NCBI GenBank assembly: GCA_018697195.1
Contig: JAGMWU010000122.1
Span: forward strand, 33,153-97,152
DNA: 64,000 bases
Direction: 5' to 3'
Source of the DNA: Certhia americana
Lineage: Eukaryota > Chordata > Aves > Passeriformes > Certhiidae
Part shown: positions 1-10,156 of the stretch, piece by piece
Position numbering within the stretch: the stretch's first letter is position 1
How the letters are laid out: each line of letters begins with the position of its first letter
Made by a program: the position numbers and the translations under genes
The notes under the pieces: model-generated
Told to the model about the DNA's origin: nothing
The model's database searches: none
The model's input: the letters and a program-made list of their open reading frames with translations, nothing else

Positions 1-1
1 G

Positions 2-267
2 ATCATTTCGGTGGGTCTCCTTGGAAATGCAATACTCATCAAAATTTTTTTCAAGATTAAATCAATGCAGACGGTTCCCAACATCTTCATCACCAGCCTG
101 GCATTCGGAGACCTGCTGCTTTTGTTAACGTGTGTGCCTATAGATGCAACACGTTACATTGTGGATACCTGGCTCTTTGGAAGAATTGGGTGCAAGTTGC
201 TCTCTTTTATCCAGTTAACATCAGTTGGAGTATCAGTGTTTACCCTGACTGTTCTCAGTGCTGACAG
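2..267 (+). CDS. BRS3: BRS3 coding exon 1 (5' truncated by window edge)
   Basis: Reads in frame from position 2 ([10 protein letters not shown]) through TM1-TM3 to SADR. The exon stops at CTGACAG before the donor GTGGGT at 268, phase 2. The frame stays open into the intron for about 100 bases but loses all homology there. Confidence 0.93.
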
Positions 268-3200
268 GTGGGTCTGTGCAACTGATTTGCCAGGAGATGC
301 TGCAGGCTTGAAGTTAGAAATTAATGCAATAGCAGATATTATCATTTTGCGACGCATTGTAATAGACTTGTAAAAATCCTAAACTACCAATCTCCCGTGT
401 AATTTAAGAATGTGTGTTAGTAAAATTGTAGCACTTCTTTTTAAAGGAGAGAAATGAGAAAAACTCTATAACTCTTCTGACCTTTTGTTAGTTTGAAGTA
501 CAGTACAAGGGTTTTTCTCAATAGCACAGAAAAGGAAAATGGATTAAGTTGGGAAAGAGACAGTGTATTAGTGCTATCTAGTGGTACAGTGAAGTAGTCA
601 AGGAAGATGAAAAATAAAACTGAATATGAGTGAAAATTTTTTAACCTATGCACTCAGGGAGGGTTTAAAATCCTAAAACATAGAAGACTGATGTGGGATA
701 AAAAGCCAAAAGAAAACATGGAACAGACTGGGGGACAAAGGAATGACTTTCATGATTTGATGGCTAATTTTCACCTTGAAAAGTGCATTTTTCTTTTTTC
801 TCTCGTAGTACTTGTATCTTTTACAGAAATATTTTAGCCCAGGCATCATGAAATTAAACTCAAGTTGTAATGACAGCATTGCTCAGAGGGATCAGTATTC
901 TGACTGCTGTCAGGAAGCACTGAATCTGTTTTCTGTGTCCTTTCTTGAATGAACAAAACTAAGATGAGATTTCAATGAGATTTCAGTTCAATCAGCAAGA
1001 GCAGGAGCATCAAGGAGTAAAAAAAAAAAAAAGGAAATTTAGTATTAAGAGAGAAAAAGATATTCATCTTGTCTGCCAGCAGTTGTGGATTGTATGTAAT
1101 AGTAAATTGTCCATGTGTCCAGAATTTTACCAGTGGTACTGTTACTGTACTCCAATACAATCAGCCAGCACAGGGTTGAATCTAGGACTCATGTAGACCA
1201 AAAGCAGCCTCCACCAGTGGTAGTATAAGGACAAGAAAAGACAAATATGAAGAATAAAAACCTCTCACCAACTACAGATGACACGAACAGATGTGTTTTC
1301 TGTCTATTTAATAACCTCAAAGGATTTCTCTTCTGGATACTTGTTCAACCTCTTCTTGAACTTGCTTAGCAATGAATTTCACTGCTTGTACAAAACAACT
1401 CCTTTTATTTCTGCACTGCACATGGCTTCATTTGATGGTGCTGGCTCTTGTGTCAGAAGACACAGTGATCCCTATTCCCTATTCTCCAGACTATTCATGT
1501 TGTAATCCATCCTTAGGTTGTTTGTGTTTCTTATATTTAAGGTGTGCAGAGCAACACATGGTAATCAAAAGTTGCATGAATCAGGGACACTGGTAATTGC
1601 ACAATTGTCTTTTGCACTCCATTATTTTCCTAATACTACCTAACATTAATAACTACCTAACTCTCCTGCTTTATAAATATGAATGAAACCTGCAGCATTA
1701 TTTTGAGTCAGAGCACTGCACTCAGCAGGGGTCTTAGGCAGATGGAAGAAAGGAGGGAAGAACATGCTTGGTTTCATGCATTTATAAAATAGTTAACCTG
1801 TTTCATACCTTCATCAGTTTTGCATACTAATACCCTCGTTTGTCTTTCAAGTCAGTGTCACAAAATTAGGAGTGATGATTGCCCTTAGTCATCCCAATCC
1901 AAACTTTAGAAGTCATCCTTACATAGGAAGGTTTTAATGGCAATTCCTGCCTGCCAATCCATTAAAGTACATGACTGAAATTCATTTTTACATTACCACT
2001 GTAATTCCAAAGAGCTAATGTCTGTTTTCATTCCCAAGAGAATTGCAGCATCCTTTGTTTAACAAGAACAGTAATGGCTTTAGCCTTAAGAATTTTGCAG
2101 TGTCAGTGCTCACATTATTTCTGTGTTTATTCTGATAGTGATGTTGGCTATTTTAGGTACAGAGCCATCGTTAAACCCTTGGAACTGCAGACTTCAGATG
2201 CGCTCCTGAAGACCTGCTGTAAAGCCAGCTGTGTTTGGATTGTCTCCATGATATTTGCTATCCCAGAGGCTGTTTTTTCAGATTTGTATTCTTTCAGCAA
2301 TCCTGAGAAAAATGTAACTTTTGAGGCGTGTGCCCCCTATCCTGTATCTGAGAAGAACCTGCAGGAAGCTCACTCCCTGGTTTGCTTCTTAGTGTTCTAT
2401 ATTGTGCCCTTAGCTGTCATTTCTGTCTACTACTTCCTTATTGCCAGAACTTTATATAAAAGTACATCCAACATGCCAGCAGAAGAACATGGTCATGCCC
2501 GTAAGCAGGTAAGCTCTGATCAATTTTCCAAAGTCTATTGTGCTGATTAAATGTGAATTCTTAAGTACAAAACTTTACCGGATAACGGAGTAAAAAGATC
2601 CACAAACTCAGCCCATACCAAATTTGAATCCAAACTCAGCTGCTCACTTAGGCACATGCTCATGACTCATCATTCGTGAGTGTCCACACTTTCTTAAGGC
2701 AAGATGGTTCTTTATCATAGCCCTGTAAACTCAGGAGCTAAAACATTGAATTTTAAACACTGGGACCTCATCCATGTGAGCTGACACATTAATTACTGTA
2801 TTTTCAAATCCTAGTCTAGATGAGAGTGTCATATGATTTATAATGGAAAGGAAATATGCTCTGCACTGGGAATAATTAGTTAAAAACTTATGAAATAGAT
2901 TTATTTTCCTGTTTAGCTCTTCCAGTTTGGGGTTTTTGTTTGTTTGGTTGTTTTCTTTTTACTTTTTGCTTTTTTGGCTACTCGTGCATTTAGACTTTTA
3001 CACTGCTTTGCAAATCAGAACCAACAACACAAACATTTTACTAATTGCTATTAATACCAGCTATGCATTACTTTCTTGCAGATTGAATCCCGCAAGAGAG
3101 TTGCAAAGACAGTGCTGGCGCTTGTGGCTCTGTTTGCCTTCTGCTGGCTGCCCAACCACATCCTCTACCTGTACCGCTCTTTCACGTACCACGCTTCTGT

Positions 3201-3489
3201 CGATGCTTCCACCTTTCATCTGATAGCAACTATTTTTTCCCGTGCCTTGGCCTTCAGCAATTCCTGCGTCAATCCTTTTGTTCTTTATTGGCTGAGTAAA
3301 AGTTTCCGTCAACATTTTAAAAAGCAAGTCTCATGCTGCAAGGCTGCAGTCTGTGCAAAGCGTTCAAGTGCTCCCCAAAGCAGTTCTCCTACCAGAGCCC
3401 TGTCAGTCACAGGCAGCATGCATAGCTCAGAAATCAGTGTTACACTACTAACAGACTATAGCATCACAAAAGAAGAGGAAAGTGTTTAG
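2..3489 (+). CDS. BRS3: Bombesin receptor subtype-3 (bird BRS-3 / BRS-3.5), 5' partial, spliced
   Basis: Class A GPCR of the bombesin/GRP/NMB receptor family, a plasma-membrane receptor expected to signal through Gq. Coding exons are 2-267, 2157-2508 and 3082-3489, giving 341 residues from TM1 to the stop. About 56 N-terminal residues (by comparison with human, 399 aa) lie before the window. Visible marks are the TM1 motif GNAILIK, the TM3 cysteine in GRIGCK, DRY split across intron 1, the ECL2 cysteine in EACAPYP, the TM6 motif FCWLPNH, the TM7 motif [12 protein letters not shown] and a CC pair in the tail suited to palmitoylation. Both intron positions (after DR of DRY, and before IESRKR in the third intracellular loop) are those of the bombesin-receptor family. 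Three of four known GRP-affinity positions are GRP-like rather than mammalian BRS3-like. Identity as BRS3 rather than GRPR or NMBR rests on [16 protein letters not shown] and synteny. Confidence 0.95.
268..2156 (+). other. BRS3: BRS3 intron 1
   Basis: A 1.9 kb intron with donor GTGGGT and acceptor TATTTTAG. It holds an A-run near 1020 and a one-mismatch CTCF-like motif at 571-584 on the minus strand. I see no coding or repeat family signal. Confidence 0.85.
2157..2508 (+). CDS. BRS3: BRS3 coding exon 2
   Basis: Completes DRYRAIVKP and encodes TM4, ECL2 ([10 protein letters not shown]) and TM5 down to the third intracellular loop (HARKQ). Acceptor TTTTAG at 2151-2156, donor GTAAGC at 2509, ending phase 0. 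The sequon NVT in ECL2 corresponds to NMT in human. Confidence 0.95.
2509..3081 (+). other. BRS3: BRS3 intron 2
   Basis: A 573-base intron with donor GTAAGC and acceptor TTTCTTGCAG. It has a T/G-rich stretch at 2930-2990 and nothing else recognisable. Confidence 0.85.
3082..3489 (+). CDS. BRS3: BRS3 coding exon 3 (terminal)
   Basis: Starts [10 protein letters not shown] and encodes TM6 (FCWLPNH), ECL3, TM7 (NSCVNPF) and the cytoplasmic tail with a CC pair and many Ser/Thr. Stop TAG at 3487-3489. SEISVT close to the end is shared with human BRS3. Confidence 0.95.
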   Translation: MESRKRVAKTVLALVALFAFCWLPNHILYLYRSFTYHASVDASTFHLIATIFSRALAFSNSCVNPFVLYWLSKSFRQHFKKQVSCCKAAVCAKRSSAPQSSSPTRALSVTGSMHSSEISVTLLTDYSITKEEESV

Positions 3490-3627
3490 TCTATGGGGGA
3501 TGAAGAAGGACAGAAACTGAGTCATTGTGATCAAGTCACTGCTACTGGGATCCTGGAAAGAGGTGCCATGGCTTGCCCTGTCTGTGAAAGTGTGTTCTTC
3601 AGGAGTTTCTCATTTTTCAAAATATAA

Positions 3628-3633
3628 AATAAA
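3628..3633 (+). terminator. Candidate BRS3 polyadenylation signal AATAAA
   Basis: The first AATAAA after the BRS3 stop, 139 bases downstream, followed by a short U/GU-rich stretch. Later signals may also be used; no transcript data were available. Confidence 0.45.
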
Positions 3634-6600
3634 GAAATCAAACTCTGTGGGAGAAGAAGCTGCAAGAGCTGAACTTTGGACCATAAGCTCAAAGGGATTA
3701 CTCGTGTTCCCAGGTATGAACACAGATTCCTATCTGGAATCCCTCGACTAGGCAGGAGAGGATTTAGCAGAATTGGTGTAAGAATTGGCTGTAAGGATGG
3801 TTTTGTTCTTGGTGACTCGCTCTTTGAGTCATGACTGAGAGCTCCCTCTGAAAACTACTTGCATCTACAGCAAGCATGCAAAGCCACTTGGTCATAACAC
3901 AATCGAGCAGGCACATTTTTGATTCATTTGTTTTCTTGTCCTGAGTATGAAAAACGGGTAAACAAATGAAAAAGAATGCTAAGATTTTTAACACTGTGAA
4001 GTTAAAAAAGAAAAGCATTACGGGCCAGATCCACAGTAGCTGTTGCTTTCTCAGTGACTTTGAAATTCTGGGTAAAAGCTGACTGCTTTGTAGTGAGTGG
4101 ATGTTCCTAAGGAAGTCAAAGGAATGAGCAGGTGATCATCTCTCTGAGAAAGTTAAAATCACCTTTAACCATACTTGTAAAATTCTTTGTGATGTATGGA
4201 TAAAACATCTTGATAGTGCAGAGTTTTTTATTGTTACAGTGATTTCATATCAAGAAATTGGTGTGGATATGTATCAAGAGTTCTATTTGGGATTTACGGT
4301 GCACTTCTGAAGTATTCAGACATCCCCTCCTGCCTTTACATCATAAAATGATCTTGAGTGCACAACCTGGATTTCTCTCAGATGGAACTGAGTGTCCAAT
4401 ACACTGAACCAAACTAGAGTGAGCTTGAAGTGAAAAATGTCACTTTTTCACTTTAAAAAGAAAGTGTGGAGAGTCAGACTGACCCTTTACTTAGACAGAT
4501 CCACTCCTGCTGTAGTGTATGTGGTTGTATCTAAGTGGTCTGCACAAGTTCAAGCACACTGGGAGAGCTGGATTTTTCTACTATACTAATTTTATATTCT
4601 TCAAGTTGTATCCCTTTTTAAAATTAGGATAGCCATAGGCCGTCTATCTCAAATCCACTGATTTTATGACTGGGCTTGCAGAGGCAAATCAGGACAGTCT
4701 CTCCATGCTCAGCAGCACTGCTGTCAGGGACTGTCTTCCCATCAGGAAGTACAGGAGGCAAGCCTTCCTCCCCCATGTTACAAAACATTTGAGTGACACT
4801 TAGTTTTATAAATTTTATGTTCCCTGAAACAAAATTTTGTCTTGTGGAAGTTGATGATAGAAAACACAATAGATTTTCCATTGTTTAAACAAAGGGACTT
4901 CTATTTCAAAGAAAAATTTGTGTTAAAATATAGAACAGAAGTTGCAACATATGGATTAAAACAATTCTGTCAGTCACAGAAGCTTCAATTTTAACTAATC
5001 CTTGAAGGTATAGCCCCCTTCCAACTGCATAGACCTCCTTAGCAACATATGGCTGTAAATCCATCCACTCATGCACCATTAGCTAAGTTGAATATAAGAT
5101 GAGAAAATGTATTTACAGACTCTCTCTGTTGCCTGCTCTAATCAGAAAAATGAAGCCAAACTATAAATCCCAAGGACGTTGCAATACAACCTCTGTCACC
5201 ATCGTAAACCAGTTAATGACAGACCAGTTTAATCCCATCACATCTGACCTTGTTTTACTGCAGCCCTCATATTACAAGCTGCAAGGTTACAAGCACTAGT
5301 TTTCAAATGTACTCCTCTTTTTATTGTACCAATTGTATACCAGGATAGGATCACTGAACTAAATAGAAATCCGATAGCACAGAAATATAATTTATGGCAC
5401 AGCAGACTCCAGAGACCTTATTTTACTTTCTTTGTCTTAACGTAACACATTGCCTGGTAGAGCACCATGTACAAATATAAGAAACATGTTGCACTGCTAT
5501 TTTCTTCTCCTCTCTTTCCTTCATGGAGCTGCAGGGTAAGACTAAAATACGTAGAAGAGCCTACACACTTATGAACTTACATTTATCTTCCTAGATCTTA
5601 CTATAGGGAATTCTAAACAAAAGAAATATCCACCAGCAATACTGTTGCTTACAGCATGTTTTATTCTAACTTAGTAATGACTAGGAAACAGATCCTCATG
5701 TTTCTGGACTTCAAAATTTGTCTTTGTCTGAGACCAAATTTCCCACTGCACAATCTTTGGCTACATCTCCAGTAGCCCTTAAAACCCATTTTTCTAATTC
5801 ACCATTTTTCTTCCTTTGTATGCAGCTACTTTTCGCTTGGGCAACTGCTCCCCTGACTGGATTGTCCTTCTGCTGTTAATATAGCCTGTTACAAAACTGA
5901 TGGTTTTGCTATATTCTGCACGTGTTTTGCTTAAAGACTGGCAATATTTCAAGCCACAATTTAATTATTCTGTGTACTTTATGCTTTGATAATTCTGTAC
6001 TTTCAAATCTTCATGGCATGATGTATTGGAGTGATATATGAGTCAACATATATTTTTATCTAACCAATTAATTCCATCTACTCCCCACAATATCATTAGC
6101 CTTAAAAAGTCTCCACATTACCATCACTGGATTTAGAGGTAGAGGGTTGTTTCCTTTGCAATCTTTTCTTTGTGTTCCAAAACCAGGTTCTTTCACCCCT
6201 GAGTAATACAAGTGTAATATAAAAGTGTATGGGAATACTATCTATTTACATAAATATTGAGTGTTATCTAGCAAATAAAAGGGATTAATAATTAGGGGTT
6301 CACTATTTATGTCCACAACATAAGAACAGATAGAAAAAAAGGCACAAAGTGCTGAAAGGCAGACACCCTCAAAGGTTGTGTCCATATGGAGTCATACTGG
6401 GAAAGTAAATATGGTTTCCAGGACGTACTTTTTTTTATGGTTTGTTTTGTGAATGAGATGTACACATTTCATGCTTACATTAGCAACAGTTTTAATATCA
6501 GTAGTTAGTTAATCCCCCCAAGATCCACAAAAATTAAAATACCTTTGTCAAAGTACTGCTAAAGTGCGAGCAACTGGGATATAAAAAGTTAGTTACACAA

Positions 6601-9235
6601 TTACAGCCATTTTAAACCTCCCGCTCCTGTTCCCATAGAAATTATTTTGGTTTATTTTACATGGGCTGCCTGTTGGCACTCCTGTGTTTCTGCTCAGAAC
6701 ATTACAATTAAAGAACAACCCAAAGTTACACACAGCTACAGCACTTACACATTTCAATCAGTGCTACTTAAAAAATGTAATATGGGCTTAAATCATCATT
6801 TAGTTCTGCCACAGATGGTCCCCTCAGTGCAGGGTGAACTGTGAGGTGGAATTTTCATGCATAGGACAGGATATTGAATTTTTAGTACATCTGTACTGGT
6901 TCTGTAATTTTTCCTACCATGAAGACTCCTCATCACTCTCAGTAATCTGTGTAACAGCTACAGGCTCCAGATCCCTGGAAAGCTCAAAGAGGAGTAGCCT
7001 GTTTGTACTCAGTCATTAGTCACTGCCTAGATTTAACATAGCAAAGCAGCTCAGGAACAGTGCCTACCTAATAAAGGATTAACCAGCAAATTGCTGGTTC
7101 CCCTATTAAAGGGAGCAAAACACTTCAGGAAAAACAATGTATTTGTATTTTTAGTAAGTGGTACCTCTAGAACAACATTTAGGTTGTACCTTTAGAACAT
7201 CAATCAGTTATGATGAGCCAAAATTGGCTTGTATCACACAGATACAGAATCATCATGCTACTGCCTCATTTTAATATTTACTTTGTGACATTTTGCCAAG
7301 ATTTAAAACACCATTTCTTGACAGCTTGGACTGATCACAGCTGTGGAATTCTTGAGCTCTTTTCACTCTCCTCAGAAGATGTAGCTTTCAGCAGCAGTGC
7401 TTGCGCAGCCATGATCTGTATAATTTCTAGGGTGACATTAAGACAAAAGTTGTCTCAACCCTACAAAATCATGAGTTTCCAGCTGAGTCGTCTCCCTGGG
7501 CTGTTCACTGTGTCTTTACCAAGGAGGAGGGAACAGATGGCAGTGGTGCCATTGGAGGCTGCATCGCAGCAGCTGCTATCACACATTCTGTTACATGAAG
7601 GAAGTGTGTGGTAACCCGAGGCAGTTTGTCCCCACAAATACATCAAAGTGTGCAGAGCAGATTTACTGAGCATTAATCCTGCTGCACACAAGCACTCTCT
7701 CGCTCCCATTGGATTGTGAATAAATTTGGATTTCCTGCTCCCCAGGATTATCCCAGTGCCTCTCTGTAGGCAGATCTGCACAGTAGGGAAAGCCGTACAG
7801 ACATCACTGCAATCACTTAGGAAATAAACATTAAAAACCCTGCAAAAATAAAACAAGTAGTTTAAGACTTAAATTGTATATCTCTTACAAAACTTAAGGC
7901 TATCATTATTTAATTTCCAAACTTATACCCAATTCCAAATCTTATAAGCAAGTGCAGGTTATGTCAGGACTCACACGCTCTGGTCCAAAATCCAATAACT
8001 GTTTGAAAGTGAAGACAAATGTCACGTTGGTAGTAAGTTTGTAAGGGATCACAAAATGATCTTTGGACAACTACTAGTAATAGACCTGCCAAGAGAAAAT
8101 TCTTGAAGTGTCAAAGCTGGATGTTCTTTGGGCAACAGTAAAGGTTACTCGAGCTCTATATTTATATCTTCAGCAATTTCGTCTGACAGCCTGGTGTCCA
8201 GACAGGGAGCAGATGTTCGTCTTTCCCTGAAGAGCTTCACAATCACATCTTGGATTTTATTATCATTCTAGCCTGTATATTTGTCCTGGTATACTAACTT
8301 CCAGAAAACTTCTATTTGTAATTTTTATTTCTGAGTGGAAAGATTGTTTTGTCCCTGACAACCAGACACTGCAATTTGTAGCAAGTGATACATAGGATTT
8401 TATAGCTCTAGGTTAATGTTTGCAAAAGAAAATATGAAGAGCATAGTGCTTCATCCTCTAAATAGAAATACTTTAAAATACATTAGCAATTAAAATTCAG
8501 TTTTGATGCAATGCTGTCTGGGCTACACTGTAAAAACCAGTAGATGGCACTAGATGAAGGGCTTTTAAAAGAACTGAGAGAAATTCGTACTTAAAATATT
8601 TTAGTATCCAGACAGAGTACTAATTGCAGACTTCATTAATGCAAAAGGAATTGAGTGTTTTGAAGCCAAGCTTCATCCCACTAATACAACGTACCAACGC
8701 TTTACAAAGGGAACACAACCGCTGGACATCTTCAGTCAAGAGGGCAGAGAGAAGCAATACGATTTCTTGACATTTAGAGTGCCATTTTAATCTCATTTTT
8801 CTATTTTTGGTTCTATCTTTGCCTCTAGTAGGACACGAGTACAGTTCCAGTGCCAAACGGCAGACAGCCCTGCACAGCATCACTGGCAGCAAACTGCTTT
8901 AATGTTCAGAGCTGTCGTACGTGTAACAGGGATAAGCATGTAGCAGGGAGGACTTTCTGTGCCTCAAACTTTTATTTATCATGTAAATAAAACTGCAGTG
9001 GTCCCCATGCAGAGCCCATCAAGATACGGCTTCTCGGTCAAAGCAGTCGGCTGCGCCAGGGGCATCTGCCCTCATTCAGAGCCCCTACCTGTGGTGAAAC
9101 AGCGCTGCAGCCTGAGGTTGAAGGGAAAGGGAAAAAAGGGTTCATGAGAAAAACGGGCAGGGGCACTGCGGCGAGAGCTGCAGACCCACAGCAGATGCGC
9201 TGGCCTCAGGGCCCGCCCAGGGGAGGGAAGACATG
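3634..9235. other. BRS3-HTATSF1 intergenic region
   Basis: AT-rich sequence with only short chance reading frames on both strands. No coding homology, CR1 match or RNA gene was recognised. The only motif of note is the CTCF-like site at 8537-8550. Confidence 0.6.
8537..8550 (+). promoter_or_regulatory. CTCF-like core motif
   Basis: CCAGTAGATGGCAC fits every position of the degenerate vertebrate CTCF core CCASYAGRKGGCRS. It lies about 1.4 kb upstream of the HTATSF1 start codon, between the BRS3 and HTATSF1 transcription units. Occupancy is inferred, not shown. Confidence 0.45.
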
Positions 9236-9498
9236 CCCTGCCCTGTCCTACCCTGCCCTGCCCTGTCCTACCCTGCCCTGTCCTACCCTGCCCNNNNNNN
9301 NNNTGCCCTGCCCTGTCCTACCCTGCCCTGTCCTACCCTGCCCTGCCCTGTCCTACCCTGCCCTGCCCTGCCCTGCCCTACCCTGCCCTGCCCTGTCCTA
9401 CCCTGCCCTGTCCTACCCTGCCTTGCCCTGTCCTACCCTGCCCTGCCCTACCCTGCCCTACCCTGTCCTACCCTGCCCTGCCCTACCCTACCCTACCC
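9236..9498. repeat. CCCTG/TCCTA/CCCTA pentanucleotide tandem array
   Basis: About 260 bases of imperfect pentamers, mostly CCCTG with interspersed TCCTA and CCCTA, interrupted by ten N. The minus strand is a run of GGG tracts with short spacers and so could form G-quadruplexes. It differs from the telomeric CCCTAA unit. True length is unknown because of the gap. Confidence 0.9.
9294..9303. other. Assembly gap (10 N)
   Basis: Ten consecutive N inside the pentanucleotide array; the round size suggests a placeholder rather than a measured gap. Confidence 0.98.
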
Positions 9499-9560
9499 CG
9501 CCCCTCACCGCCCTCCCCGCCCCTCCCCGCCCCTCCCCGCCCCTCCCCGCCCCTCCCTCT
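9499..9560. repeat. CGCCCCTCCC decamer repeat, Sp1-rich
   Basis: Four or so near-identical copies of a CGCCCCTCCC-like decamer directly after the pentamer array. Each copy is a GC-box-like element at the upstream border of the HTATSF1 CpG island. Confidence 0.7.
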
Positions 9561-9639
9561 GTCCCGCCCTTGCCCCGCCCCTGCGTGCGCCCGCCCCGCC
9601 CTCCCCAGGAAGGCTCCCCTCCCTCCCGCCCTGATCCCC

Positions 9640-9687
9640 ATTGGCTCTGCCGCTCCCCGCGTGACCCACCGCCGCTCATCTCATTGG
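9640..9687 (-). promoter_or_regulatory. Pair of inverted CCAAT boxes (NF-Y type)
   Basis: ATTGGCT occurs twice, starting at 9640 and 9683, 43 bases apart (about four helical turns), which is typical spacing for paired NF-Y sites. Confidence 0.55.
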
Positions 9688-9788
9688 CTACAGTTCGGGG
9701 TGAAGGGGCGGGGCGGACGGAAGGTACGGCGGCGGGTGGGGTGTTTCCGGTGTTGTGTGCGCGCCCGGGCCCGGGCCGGTCGTGGCGG

Positions 9789-9892
9789 CCGTGCGCGGTG
9801 TGGGATTGTCCGTGTGCGGTGTGGGATTGTCCGTGTGCGGTGATGTCCGTGCCCGGCGATTCGTGCGCGGTGTGGGAGTGTCGTGCGCGCCC
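9789..9892 (+). repeat. 21-base CpG-rich tandem repeat in HTATSF1 5' region
   Basis: Units near CCGTGTGCGGTGTGGGATTGT repeat at 9789-9809 and 9810-9830, followed by a partial copy at 9831 and a diverged one at 9866-9886. They lie between the core promoter boxes and the start codon, so are probably 5'UTR or proximal promoter. Confidence 0.75.
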
Positions 9893-9913
9893 AGCCACCG
9901 AGAGAGCGGGGGG

Positions 9914-10156
9914 ATGGCGCGCGCATCAGGGACGGCGGCGGAAGGAAGCGCGGGGTCCCCGAGTCCAGTGAAACGGGGCCAGGATGAGGGCGGCGAGGAC
10001 GGAAACGAGGAGTTCTACCGGCAGCTGCAGCTCCAGCAGCAGTACGAAGCCAAGCCAGCCGAGGGCGAGGGCGAGTCCGACCCCTTTACCTACGTGGACC
10101 CGGCAGACGGGGCTGCCTACGAGTGGGACCTGGAGAAGAAGGCGTGGTTCCCCAAG
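9914..10156 (+). CDS. HTATSF1: HTATSF1 coding exon 1
   Basis: Encodes residues 1-81, ending EWDLEKKAWFPK, followed by donor GTGGGT. The first ~30 residues (Ala/Gly/Ser-rich) extend beyond the human N-terminus. The frame is also open for over 150 bases upstream of the ATG, without another in-frame ATG. Confidence 0.9.

Noticed and set aside
1278..1600. Possible old transposon remnant in BRS3 intron 1.
   Set aside because: Faint resemblance to repeat-derived sequence only; no terminal repeats, tail or family match could be named.
9236..9498. Possible interstitial telomeric repeat.
   Set aside because: The unit is CCCTG/CCCTA (five bases), not CCCTAA (six).
9144..9971. Long plus-strand open frames (275 and 133 codons) rich in Pro-Cys-Leu over the pentamer array.
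   Set aside because: They are translations of the CCCTG repeat across an assembly gap; the unit of five keeps all frames open. No protein homology.
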